Of a DNA stretch of 64,000 nucleotides, positions 22,326 through 31,440 are shown in pieces (position 1 is the first letter of the stretch; every line of letters starts with the position of its first letter). The position numbers and the translations under genes were made by a program. Source of the DNA: Dendrolimus kikuchii (Eukaryota; Arthropoda; Insecta; Lepidoptera; Lasiocampidae). Location of the stretch: the NCBI GenBank assembly GCA_019925095.2, contig CM034402.1:9125501-9189500 (forward strand). Reading direction: 5' to 3'. The notes beneath the pieces were generated by a model, which was not told where the DNA came from, made no database searches, and saw only the letters and a list, made by a program, of their open reading frames with translations.

Positions 22326-22978
22326 GTATGTAAAATCCAGGTATGTAATCGTACATACAGACTAGTTCTATATAAAGTCAAATAAAGAAAATGTCCAATA
22401 ATAAGCAATAAAATTGTTAGCAGCTTGTGACATGTTTTTATGATAATTTGAATATATTTTCAGCTGGATAAATATTAAGAACAATTAGCCAGGTAACGTA
22501 GCCAGCCTTCTAGGAACCTTACTCATTGAGTTTGATTACCTAGGCTCAGTAATCCACTTATAGTCTTAAAGGATTATATATAGGTAGAATATAATATAAG
22601 TTAAGTTTTTTTCACTATATTAGTTTATAGCTATAACCAAAGATTTCCCCCCGCGGCTACGCCGCGTGAAAAACAGTAGTTAGTGAGCACTATGTTACTC
22701 ACATAAAAACTTAATATTTTTTTATATATATTATACATAAAACTTACTCTTTCTTTTACAATTCATTAAAATAACAAAGAAACTAAATATAGTCTAAACC
22801 TAGTTGCCCAGCAAAACATAGATATGAGTCGAAGCTAACCTGATTTGAAGTAATACAATGAATGACTATGAATTTGTTAGTGAATTGAAAAACGCGATTG
22901 CAGCGCCATCTATTTAGCTGATCTGTCTATTTTATGGAAAAGACATCATTTGTCGAGATAAAATGTATCCCAAGAGGT
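22326..22978. other. Intronic sequence with a repeat patch
   Basis: 'ccccgcggctacgccgcgtg' near 22650 is typical of the end of a lepidopteran (TA)-type repeat. Nothing else recognised. Confidence 0.35.
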
Positions 22979-23243
22979 TTTTTTTTTTTTTTTTTGTAGA
23001 CCCGGGTGTCTCCGCCTTAGGACATGGCAGAGTTACTCTTTTCTTTAATTTTATTGCTATTTATAGGTTTTCAATTTTTTCCTATCTCTTAGCTACTTTT
23101 AATTCATGCAAAACGCTACTACAACAGGTTTGTTGGTGTATGATTACGGGTTGGATGTATTCTGTGTTGCAATTTGGTCAGATGGTGATTTGCATACATG
23201 AATTGGTGGAATTTGGGATTGGACTGGAAATTTGGAATTGGAA
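22979..23243 (-). repeat. Probable LINE 3' end (T-run on plus strand)
   Basis: A run of about 18 T is followed by 'gtagacccgggtgtctccgc', which reads on the minus strand as a LINE 3' end ('…gcggagacacccgggtctac' plus poly-A). Its interior is unrecognised. The R1-clade element inserted just downstream of it. Confidence 0.45.
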
Positions 23244-23261
23244 GTTGGGTTAGGTTGGGTT

Positions 23262-23275
23262 GGGTTGGGAATTAC
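23262..23275 (+). repeat. Target-site duplication, left copy
   Basis: GGGTTGGGAATTAC occurs here and at 30090-30103, exactly at the two ends of the retrotransposon. The site lies in a short degenerate pentamer run, GTTGG GTTAG GTTGG GTTGG GTTGG (23244-23268). Confidence 0.93.
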
Positions 23276-23543
23276 GGCTCACAACATTTGGAAAAGATTT
23301 TGTTTTTTTCGAAAGTACTCTTGGATGGTGTTTTGGATGTTTATCGTTGACGACTCGGCTAGTTTATCGGATTTCTGATATTCTTGCCTACTTGTTGACC
23401 CGGATTTGTCTGTTTTGGATTGATTTCTTCATAGATTGTTTACTTGGCTTTTTCCCACTGGATATCGATTTTGCTTGTGTTTCTGGATTTGTTGATCGTT
23501 TCGGACCTCCCCGCTCCACCCCCATGGGGGGGATCCCCCCTTG

Positions 23544-25760
23544 ATGGCTGACTCGGCGCAGAGTCGCGCCTCGGGAGTGTGCGAGATCCGGAAACGGACA
23601 AACGCACTCTCCCGCGGGGAGAATGCAGGTTCTGACTCCGACGAGTCAGGTAGAAAGGTGGTGACCCAGGAGGACACCCAGAGGCCAGGGACCCGGCGCG
23701 CCAAGGTGCTCCTGGGGGCCCGCCACCGAGGGTACAGCGCGGGGACGACGCTGTCCCGCGCCGGAACCGCGGAAGTCGAGGCTGAGGCAGAGGCCTTCGT
23801 CAGCGACCTCCGCCAGAACTTTATCGAAGAAGCCGAAGGCCCCGGCGCCTGTAGAAGGGGCAGACGTACCCCCCGAGATGGACCCGAGGGCCACGGACGT
23901 CGACCTACTGGATGCGGAGGAACTCCGCACCATGGCCGGCGTCCACGTGGCAGCGATATACAACGTTGCCCCAGACCTCGCGGAACCTCAAGGGGGGTTA
24001 CGTGAAGAAACTCAAAGAGGCGGCGGCGGCCCTCATGGAGGTGACCGAGAGTCTCTCCAGGAGGACCGTCGACGCCGAAACCAGGAAGTTGGGCTTGGAC
24101 AACTTAAAGCTCAAGCGCGAGGTGGACTCCCTACGGGCCGAGATTCGGTCGTACCGTAGGGAGTTCGAAGAAATGAAGACCGCGGCCAAGGAGTCCGCGG
24201 CAAAGGAAAAGGCCACAGCCAAGGAGGCCAGGGCCAAGGATCAAGCTGCGACCAAGGAGGCCGCGGCCAGGGGAGCTGCGGCCAAGGAGGGCGCGGCTAG
24301 CGCTGAAGGGCCCCCCGCCCCAGAAAAAGGGGGGGGAGTTCCACCACCGAATCTCCCCCCATTTCGACGTGGAGGAGCTGAAACGCTCCATAATCCTGTC
24401 GATGGGGGAGTTCATCAACGCCCGCTTCGCGGGCCTTGAGGCCCCCCTACCCCCCCCCCCGGCCACCCGTCCGCCGCTCGCCGCGGATAAAAGAGGTAAG
24501 GCGGCACCCGGGACCTCGGGTGCCACGCCGCCCACGGCTGCTCCTCCCAGGGTCTCCGACGATCTGACGGAGCCCCTGGCGATGGAGTGTGAGCCAATCC
24601 CGACGGTAGCGACTTCCGTCCCCCCCGTCGTATGCCAAAGTGGTGGGCCCCTCCGCGCCCATCGTCGAAACCGGGCCCCCTCCGGCGTTCAGAGGGCCCC
24701 CAGAAGACAGGGGGTGGCTCCGGCCCCCCCAAATGTGGTCGATCCCCCCCCATTGCCCCCCCTACCCCATCCAGGAGGACCAGGGCGAGTGGACAGTGGT
24801 GGGAGGTGGTAGGAGGGGGCAGAGGGAGAGGGGAGGGCCGCTAGAGGAGCAGGGGGATACCCTGCCCCTAACCCCCCGCACCTCAATACTTCCGCCGCCC
24901 CAGCAGAGATATGTGCCGGCGAGGAGACCTCCTCAGAGGAAGCCGGCCCCGCTAGTGGAGGCCAAGGCAGCAGCAGTAATGGTGACCGCTGCTGCCTGAG
25001 GCCGCCAGGAACGGGATACCGTACCGCCAGGTATTTGAGCAGGCCGCGAAGGTGGTGGACCTGCAAGCGATGGGCCTCAAGGAGGGCCTTAAGATCAATC
25101 GGACGGCCAAACGATGCCCGGCCCTTGGAGCTGCCCCCAGGGCCGGAGGGCATCGAGAAGGCCGACCGGTTGGCTTTGGCCCTCAGCGCAGTAATGACAG
25201 GCGTGGCCGAGGTCGCCAGGCCTGTGAAGAAAGGAGACATCCGTGTCACAGGGCTTGACGACTCGGTCACGCCTTGGTTGTTAGAGGAGGCCATCGCTCG
25301 CGCAGGGAACTGCCCTCGCGAGCACGTCAAATCTGGCGGTATCGGTGTGGGACCGGGGGGGATGGGCGCTGCCTACGTCCAATGCCCCATCCCGGTCGCG
25401 AAAATGCTAACTGAGCTGAAGCACATTTGCGTGGGCTTCAGCTCAGCGGAGGTCTCGGCCCGTGAGAGGCGACCCATACGCTGTATGCGGTGCCTCTACA
25501 CGGGCCACATCACAGCAATGTGCCCAGATGGGCGAGTAGACAGGTCGGCCCTGTGTTTCCGCTGCGGCAAAAGCGGACACAGGGTCGCCCAATGCGCGGA
25601 GCCAAATGCTCACTGCGTGGTTTGCGCCGAGTCGGGTCTCGACGCAAACCACGTCTCACTGTCGAGGGGCTGCCTCCCTCCACATGTGAGAGGCAAGTTT
25701 GTCCCCCCAGCGAACGTCGGGATAGGAAGAAACCAGCAGGAGTCTAGTATGTCCCATTAA
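23544..25760 (+). pseudogene. R1-clade ORF1 (gag-like), multiple frameshifts
   Basis: The ATG at 23544 starts MADSAQSRASG. Coding sense then moves through frames at about 23840, 23970, 24330, 24615, 25000 and 25110, each time by +1. Recognisable parts in order: an acidic N-terminus; the R1-type helix 'NLKGGYVKKLKEAAAALME' followed by a coiled-coil region (LGLDNLKLKREVDSLRAEIR); an Ala/Lys repeat tract (AAKE repeats); a Pro-rich linker; and a C-terminal half with an RRM-like stretch and three zinc knuckles (CMRCLYTGHITAMC, CFRCGKSGHRVAQC, and CVVC…H…C). The protein would bind element RNA and direct RNP formation. The stop TAA at 25758 is one base before the ORF2 ATG. The frameshifts may be real decay or homopolymer errors in the assembly. 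Confidence 0.88.
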
Positions 25761-25761
25761 T

Positions 25762-28700
25762 ATGCCCGGACGACATACAAGACTCCTGCAAGGAAATGTG
25801 AACCACTCCGCCGGGGCCCAGGATTTATTCCTGCAGTCCATGGCGGAGTGGGAGGTTGGTCTGGCCGTAATTTCGGAGCCGTATTACGTCCCCTCCCAGA
25901 GCAATTGGGTTGGGGACCTGGACGACACGGTGGCAGTGGTGGCCAGTTCGGGCGCTGGCACCCCGCTCATCGAGATCGAGCGGGGGCGGGGTTACGCGGT
26001 GGCAGGGTGGGGGGAGCACACCTTCATAGGTGTGTACTTTTCCCCCAACCGACCCCTGGCAGAATTCGAGCGTTTCTTGGATTCTGTCAGGGCCGCCGTG
26101 GGCAGACAGTCGCCGAGGGCGACGTTCGTACTCGGCGACTTCAACGCCAAATCCCGCTCCTGGGGAAACACTGTCACCGAATTGAGGGGACTGGCTGTGG
26201 AAACGTGGGCATTTCAAAGTGGTTTGACCCTTTTGAACCGAGGTTCGGTCCACACCTGCGTGCGAGCGCGGGGTGGCTCCGTCGTAGATCTGTCGTTTGC
26301 CACCCATGCGATCGCACGCAGGGTGATGAATTGGAAAGTGGAGGAGGAGGTGGAGACTCTGTCGGACCACCTCTACATAAGGTTAGAGGTCTCCCCTCCT
26401 CCTAACAGAACAGGGTCAAACCCCCCACGCAGTCACGGTCAGTTCCCTCGATGGGCCATCAGCCGGCTCGATCCCGAGCTGGCTGAGGAAGTGGCCGTCG
26501 TCCAGGGCTGGACCAACCGAGAGAGTAACACCTGTCCGGAGGATCTGGCGGAGGGCATGCGCAGAACCCTTACGAGGGTCTGCGATGCCTCGATGCCACG
26601 GTCGCGTCGACGTCGGCGGAAACCAGCGGTTTACTGGTGGACCGCAGAGATCGGGAGTCTGAGGGAGGCAGCCCTTCGGGCTCGCCGATCTCTGAAGAAC
26701 TGCCGGCGTCGGCATCCTCCGGACAGAGGTGAGGAGGAACATCGCTTGGAGGAGTATAGGGTTGCCAAGAAGGCTCTTCAGGTGGCTATTTGTCAGGCGA
26801 AGACCCGGGCTCGGGAAGAAATCCTATCCACACTGGATGCGGACCCCTGGGGACGTCCGTACCGGGTGGCGCGCAAGAAAATGCGCGCCTGCTCCACCCC
26901 GGTTACGGAGTCCCTGCCAGACGGGGTCCTGAACAGAATCATAGATGGACTCTTCCCGGACCCGGGAGCCTTTGCTCCTCCTAGGATGTGTCCTCCTCCG
27001 AATGTACCCTCGGAGACTGATCCTCCCCCAGTCTCCGAGGAAGAAATGGAAATGGCCCTGGATAGACTCCGGGGCCGGAAAACGGCACCGGGACCGGACG
27101 GGGTCCCAGGCCGGGTCCTCTTCCTGGCCGCCAAACACCTAGGCGGCCAGCTTCGGGAACTCTTTGACGCCTGCATCAGGACAGGTGAGTTCCCGAAGCA
27201 GTGGAAAGAGGGCCGGCTGTGCCTCATCCCAAAAGAGGGCCGCCCTCCCGAAGATCCCTCCGCCTACAGGCCCATCGTGCTGTTGGACGAGGTGGCAAAA
27301 GTGTTCGAGAAGATCTTGGCGAGCCGCCTCGTCCAGCACCTTGATTCTGGTGGGCCTGGACTCTCGGAGGCTCAGTACGGATTTAGGTCAGGGCGATCCA
27401 CTCTGGACGCCCTGTTCGCGCTGAGGAGCCTCACGAGAGAGGCGGAGAGCATAGAGGAGTCTGTCTTGGTGGTATCTTTGGATATCCAAAATGCCTTCAA
27501 CAGTCTACCTTTCGAAACCATTTTAGAGGCACTCCGGTCTCATGGAGTGCCTCTTTACCTTGTAAGACTGTTGAAGGCGTACCTCCAAGACAGGTTCATC
27601 CTCTGGGAGGGCGGCTTTGGCCAGATTTCTGGTAGGCGACGTGTCGTGTGCGGTGTTCCACAGGGTTCGGTGCTGGGCCCGATCCTGTGGAACATTGGTT
27701 ATGACTGGCTCCTCCGCGAGCCAGTCTTGCCCGGGATGGGGGTGATCTGCTATGCAGACGACACCCTCATCACGGCCCGAGGCGGAACCTACGACGAGTC
27801 CGTAGAACTAGCCAACGCCGCGACGGCGTTGGTAGTCGAGAGAGTGCGACGTTTGGGCTTGAGGGTCTCCCCGGAGAAGACGGAGGCCCTCATGTTCTAC
27901 GGACGTCGTAGACAACCGCCTCGGGGCACGCATGTCGCCGTCCAGGGAGTGGCGGTAGCGGTAAAGGCCCAGATGAAGTACCTGGGCCTTGTCCTAGATG
28001 CAAAATGGAATTTCGGGGCCCACTTCACCCAGCTGGCCCCGAGATTGCTAGGTGCCGCTGCCGCCCTGGCCAGACTCTTACCCAATGTGGGAGGGCCGGG
28101 CACGGTCTGTAGGAAGTTGTACACTGGTGTTCTACGGAGCATGGCGCTGTACGGCGCCCCCGTATGGGTCGATTCGCTTCACCGCAAGAACAGGACCCAT
28201 CTGAGACGTTCTCAGAGGGTCCTGGCGGTGCGGGCCATCCGGGGGTACCGGACAGTGTCGTGGACAGCGGCGACACTGCTCGCGAGTGATCCGCCCTGGG
28301 AGCTCCAGGCGGAGACGCTCGCGGCAGTGCACCGCTACCGGCAGGACACCAGAGACAGAGGAGAGAGGCCGTGTCCGGCAGTAGTAAGAAGGATCAGGGT
28401 CTTGGCGACCGAGGCCCTGATCCAAGCATGGGCTGATGACCTGAGGTCCCCAGAAGCAGGAGTAGAGACGGTGGCGGCGGTTCGCCCCCACCTGTCTCGT
28501 TGGGTCTCGAGGAAGTACGGGACCCTAACGTACAGGCTGACGCAGATACTTACCGGGCACGGGTGCTTCGGTAAGTATCTGCATCAGACAGCGGGGCGTG
28601 AACCGACGCCAGAATGTGCAGAGTGCGGCGCACCCAGCGATACGGCGTATCATACGCTGGTGGAGTGCGCCGCCTGGGGACCTCAGCGTCATCAGCTAGA

Positions 28701-28914
28701 AAGTTCAGTCGGTCCTGTGTCCTCGCTCCAGCAGTTGGTAGAAGCCATGCTGTCGAGCGAGGACGGATGGAGTGCGGTTTCCTCCTTCAGCGAGACGGTA
28801 ATGTCCCTGAAGGAGGCCGCAGAGAGGACCAGGGAGGTGGATGCGTACGCAGACCCGATCCGGCGACGGCGGACTGGCGGCCGGCGGCGTCGCTACGCAG
28901 CCCACCTCCCTTAG
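25762..28914 (+). CDS. R1-clade ORF2: APE-type endonuclease and reverse transcriptase
   Basis: 1050 codons without interruption. Residues 1-210 form the apurinic-type endonuclease: NVNH (12-15), E39 in VISEPYY, GDFN (125-128), VVDLSFA (175-181) and SDH (201-203), covering the metal and catalytic residues. The reverse transcriptase follows, with TAPGPDGVPG, the motif A Asp at about 574 (VVSLDIQNAFNS), GVPQGSVLGPILW, and YADD at 664-667. The C-terminus has the R1-type zinc knuckle C952-x2-C955-x8-H964-x4-C969. No RNase H domain is evident. The enzyme would nick the target and prime cDNA synthesis from it. The start is the ATG one base after the ORF1 stop (TAATATG), suggesting coupled re-initiation. 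All key motifs look intact, in contrast to ORF1. Confidence 0.95.
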   Translation: MPGRHTRLLQGNVNHSAGAQDLFLQSMAEWEVGLAVISEPYYVPSQSNWVGDLDDTVAVVASSGAGTPLIEIERGRGYAVAGWGEHTFIGVYFSPNRPLAEFERFLDSVRAAVGRQSPRATFVLGDFNAKSRSWGNTVTELRGLAVETWAFQSGLTLLNRGSVHTCVRARGGSVVDLSFATHAIARRVMNWKVEEEVETLSDHLYIRLEVSPPPNRTGSNPPRSHGQFPRWAISRLDPELAEEVAVVQGWTNRESNTCPEDLAEGMRRTLTRVCDASMPRSRRRRRKPAVYWWTAEIGSLREAALRARRSLKNCRRRHPPDRGEEEHRLEEYRVAKKALQVAICQAKTRAREEILSTLDADPWGRPYRVARKKMRACSTPVTESLPDGVLNRIIDGLFPDPGAFAPPRMCPPPNVPSETDPPPVSEEEMEMALDRLRGRKTAPGPDGVPGRVLFLAAKHLGGQLRELFDACIRTGEFPKQWKEGRLCLIPKEGRPPEDPSAYRPIVLLDEVAKVFEKILASRLVQHLDSGGPGLSEAQYGFRSGRSTLDALFALRSLTREAESIEESVLVVSLDIQNAFNSLPFETILEALRSHGVPLYLVRLLKAYLQDRFILWEGGFGQISGRRRVVCGVPQGSVLGPILWNIGYDWLLREPVLPGMGVICYADDTLITARGGTYDESVELANAATALVVERVRRLGLRVSPEKTEALMFYGRRRQPPRGTHVAVQGVAVAVKAQMKYLGLVLDAKWNFGAHFTQLAPRLLGAAAALARLLPNVGGPGTVCRKLYTGVLRSMALYGAPVWVDSLHRKNRTHLRRSQRVLAVRAIRGYRTVSWTAATLLASDPPWELQAETLAAVHRYRQDTRDRGERPCPAVVRRIRVLATEALIQAWADDLRSPEAGVETVAAVRPHLSRWVSRKYGTLTYRLTQILTGHGCFGKYLHQTAGREPTPECAECGAPSDTAYHTLVECAAWGPQRHQLESSVGPVSSLQQLVEAMLSSEDGWSAVSSFSETVMSLKEAAERTREVDAYADPIRRRRTGGRRRRYAAHLP

Positions 28915-29160
28915 TGCCGTCACAGGGGGCCGCGGGGACCGGGGGTACCCGCGGACTTCCCCCCCTGTTGATGAAGCAGGGCACCTTGCCTTCGGGGTGT
29001 CCTGAAGATTGCCAGACGTAGGGGCGTCACGAATGTAGTAGCACCGCTCTAGTTCTCGTGGCGCCCCGTAAAAGCGTGGGAAAGAGGCGCAGGTTAGGTT
29101 TAGTGGGTAGTCCGGCGGACGGGATCTCGCGACTACTACCGCCCGCGGCGGTAGTTATGC
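28915..29160 (+). other. Inner 3' UTR-like segment of the retrotransposon
   Basis: Non-coding, GC-rich. Contains 'ggtttagtgggtagtccggc' near 29097, a motif related to 'gggttttagtgggtatccct' in the terminal 3' UTR at 29900, so it looks like a first 3' UTR preceding a second, different 3' end. Confidence 0.6.
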
Positions 29161-29631
29161 GTGGAGATCCATTCCGCTGGGAGTCCCACACTCCCCTCGG
29201 TCACCCCCCCCCTGGGCCCGAGGGAGTGTCGCAACGGCACCCTGACGTTTAGGCTGACGCAGGTCCTCTCTGAGCATGGATGCTTTGGGAGGTACCTGTG
29301 TCGCATTGGCCGCGAGGCTACGTCAGGGTGCCATCATTGTGACACCGGCGACGAGGATACGGCGCTGCACACACTCCAGGAGTGTCCAGCCTGGGCAAAG
29401 CAGCGCCGAGACCTCGTCGCCGTAACCAGACTTGACCTTTCGCTCCCGGCCGTGGTACACACCATGGTCGGGAGCAACACTGGATGGACCGCCGTCTCCT
29501 CCTTCTGCGAGCACGTTATGCTTGCAAAGGAGGAGGCGGAGCGGGAGCGTGAGCGCACGTCACGGCTCCGCTCCCGCCAAAGGAGGACGCGCCGACGCCG
29601 AAGGTCCAGCACGGACCTTCGGCCGCCGTAA
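29161..29631 (+). pseudogene. Second, divergent R1-clade ORF2 C-terminal fragment
   Basis: From about 29236 the frame reads GTLTFRLTQVLSEHGCFGRY, then CHHCDTGDEDTALHTLQEC, then GWTAVSSFCEHVMLAKEEAE and an Arg-rich end. It aligns over its whole length with ORF2 residues ~920-1050 (GTLTYRLTQILTGHGCFGKY, the C952 knuckle, GWSAVSSFSETVMSLKEAAE), but with clear amino-acid divergence. It has no endonuclease or RT portion of its own. It lies between the same pair of target duplications as the full ORF2, so the element carries the 3' end of a related family. Confidence 0.88.
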
Positions 29632-30089
29632 ACGGGCGGCGCGGGTGGGGCCCCTTGGGGTATAGGGGTTCTCACTCACCCGCACATGCCGTCGAGATGA
29701 GAGCGCGAGTGTTCCGCGCGCGCTCACCTCTCCTCCCGTGGGGCGAGTTACAAACCGCCCCACGCACATAGAGCTTGAGGATGCCGGGGGATTAAAGGAA
29801 GTCCCCCTGCAGTGGAAGTGGCCTTGCGAGGCCCACGCCTGCCAGGGCTGCGGAGAGGCTAGGTCATATACCCGTAGCCCTGGCATAAGGCGAAGGACGG
29901 AACACCCAGGGGTTTTAGTGGGTATCCCTAACTGGGGAGTGGCAATAGCATGGCACCAGTTCTGACTGGGCATGCTAGTGCCACCCCCAATCTGGCGAAT
30001 CCCACACTAGGTCGCGAATTATCCCCCCAAGGTTCTGCCCTTGTCGCGGCTTAGTCCTCAATCGGATTTCCCCTGGACAAAAAAAAAAA
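29632..30089 (+). other. Terminal 3' UTR and A-tail of the retrotransposon
   Basis: GC-rich and non-coding, with two conserved-looking blocks ('gggttttagtgggtatccct', 'agtcctcaatcggatttccc') before an A-run at 30079-30089. In this clade the 3' UTR is what the reverse transcriptase recognises. Confidence 0.75.
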
Positions 30090-30103
30090 GGGTTGGGAAT
30101 TAC
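30090..30103 (+). repeat. Target-site duplication, right copy
   Basis: GGGTTGGGAATTAC immediately after the A-run, identical to 23262-23275. Confidence 0.93.
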
Positions 30104-30467
30104 AAGTATTTACGTTCTAATTTATTATACAATTTTTACCTCCAAAATTTTGGTTCTATAGTTGTAGACATGTTTGGTTTCTATGAGTAGCTATTAACCT
30201 ATACTTATTCTATATTATCTTTATTTGTTTGCTTATTTACATTCAGATGTGCTGCAAGTACTTAAAGGTAGTTTCTATTGCTATTCGTATTACAACATAT
30301 ATTCTATTTTTACTATTTTTACTGACGCTGGCAGAGGATATACTAAAGTATATAACTGCAGTGTCACTGTTATTATACACTTTTTTATTGCTATATATTA
30401 TATCCCAAGGGTTAAATCGGGTTATAAGTCAGGACTATGTCGAGTTTTATGCATATAATATGTTTAG
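30104..30467. other. Intronic sequence
   Basis: AT-rich. The overlapping hydrophobic ORFs at 30225-30522 show no domain, and one runs into repeat family E. Confidence 0.35.
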
Positions 30468-30625
30468 GAGTTTCGGGATTCCCGGGATAAAATCTAGCGC
30501 AGATTTTAAGTTTAAGAATTAGCTGTCGATCAGCGAAAACCGCATCGAAATCGACCCAGTAGTTTTTGCGTGAATTCCGAAGAAACAAACAAACCGAGTA
30601 AAATAAAAAATAAATTTGTTTTCCA
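30468..30625. repeat. Interspersed repeat, family E, partial
   Basis: 'cgggattcccgggataaaat', 'cgcagattttaagtttaaga' and 'ctgtcgatcagcgaaaaccg' are the reverse-orientation counterparts of blocks at 2690-3000. Confidence 0.7.
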
Positions 30626-30742
30626 TCGTTTGTTTATATAGTTTATTCCAGTTCTTTTTTTATATAGCTTCAATGTACAGACAAGGCATGTTTAGAATTT
30701 TACAATATTATAGATAGGTAAAGGTTCATTGTTTTAACTTAC

Positions 30743-30848
30743 CTATCTCTTTCGGAAAATCTGTTTGTTTGCTTGCCCATTGTTTGAGTTCTTCTATTTG
30801 TTTTTTAGTTTCCACGGATTCTTTTTTGTCGTCCATAACTTCAAGTAT
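30743..30848 (-). CDS. CRAL-TRIO gene, first coding exon
   Basis: The minus-strand acceptor 'cattgcag' at 30848, ATG at 30836 and donor TAG|GTAAGT at 30743. It encodes MDDKKESVETKKQIEELKQW and ASKQTDFPKEI, leaving one base (phase 1), which joins the exon at 19913 to give 'FPKEIGDRIYLRFL'. The 'LP/FP.(D/E)I' followed by 'D..LLRFL' junction is typical for the family. The start is chosen as the only ATG in the exon; four in-frame codons precede it without a stop, so an upstream start is possible. The intron that follows is about 10.8 kb and contains the whole R1-clade element and the Harbinger remnant. Confidence 0.83.
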
Positions 30849-31067
30849 CTGCAATGTGATTTATTGTTGTTAAATTATATAGCAAAATAATGTAAGTTAT
30901 ATACTCTATATATGGATGGCGTTTTGCCCTGTATAAAATATAACCGCACATTCCTAACCAAAATTGCATATATAGTATTATATAGATTATATACCACATA
31001 CGATCGACTTGGATACGAGATTTCTAAAGCTCACAATATATATGAATCGCTATACCCTAAATCGGCC

Positions 31068-31440
31068 ATAACGACCACATCGACCATATCGACCACATCG
31101 CCCACTTCGACCACAATGACGACCTCGACCATACCGACCACATCGACCACACCGACCACATCAACCACATCGACCACACCGACCACATCGACCACTACGA
31201 CCGTAACGACCAGACCGACCACACCGAACACATCACCACATTGACCACATCGACCACACCGACCACATCGACCACAACGATCACATCGTTCGACCTTATC
31301 AACCTCACCTACCACACCGACAACACCGACCACACCGACCACATCGCCCACTTCGACCACATCGACCACATCACCACACCGACCACACCGACTACACCGA
31401 TCACACCGACCACATCGACCAAATCCACCAAAGTGACAAA
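31068..31440. repeat. 9-bp minisatellite (CGACCACAT-type)
   Basis: About 40 degenerate copies of a 9-base unit, 'cgaccacat' with variants 'cgaccacac' and 'cgaccacaa', with a short interruption near 31283-31312. ORFs here (Thr-rich on plus, Cys/Gly/Val-rich on minus) are products of the repeat. Confidence 0.9.

Larger units (their letters stand above)
23276..30089 (+). mobile_element. Full-length R1-clade non-LTR retrotransposon
   Basis: The 6.8-kb unit is far more GC-rich than the surrounding DNA. It is bounded by a 14-bp target duplication (23262-23275 and 30090-30103) and ends in an A-run. Layout: 5' UTR 23276-23543; ORF1 (gag-like, frameshifted) 23544-25760; ORF2 (endonuclease plus reverse transcriptase) 25762-28914; a first 3' UTR-like stretch; a second, divergent ORF2 C-terminus 29236-29631; then the terminal 3' UTR with a 'tttagtgggta'-type motif seen at both 29100 and 29903. 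A 14-bp duplication is the size known for R1 in 28S genes, but this target is not rDNA. It sits in the intron between CRAL-TRIO exons 1 and 2. The named family is not resolved; R1/TRAS/SART/Waldo relatives are candidates. Confidence 0.93.

Noticed and set aside
23244..23268. True telomeric repeat
   Set aside because: Only one of five units is GTTAG; the run is short and interstitial. It is noted only as telomere-like.
23646..25330. Long minus-strand ORFs opposite the retrotransposon ORF1, and others opposite ORF2
   Set aside because: GC-rich shadow frames; the plus strand carries zinc knuckles and RT/endonuclease motifs.
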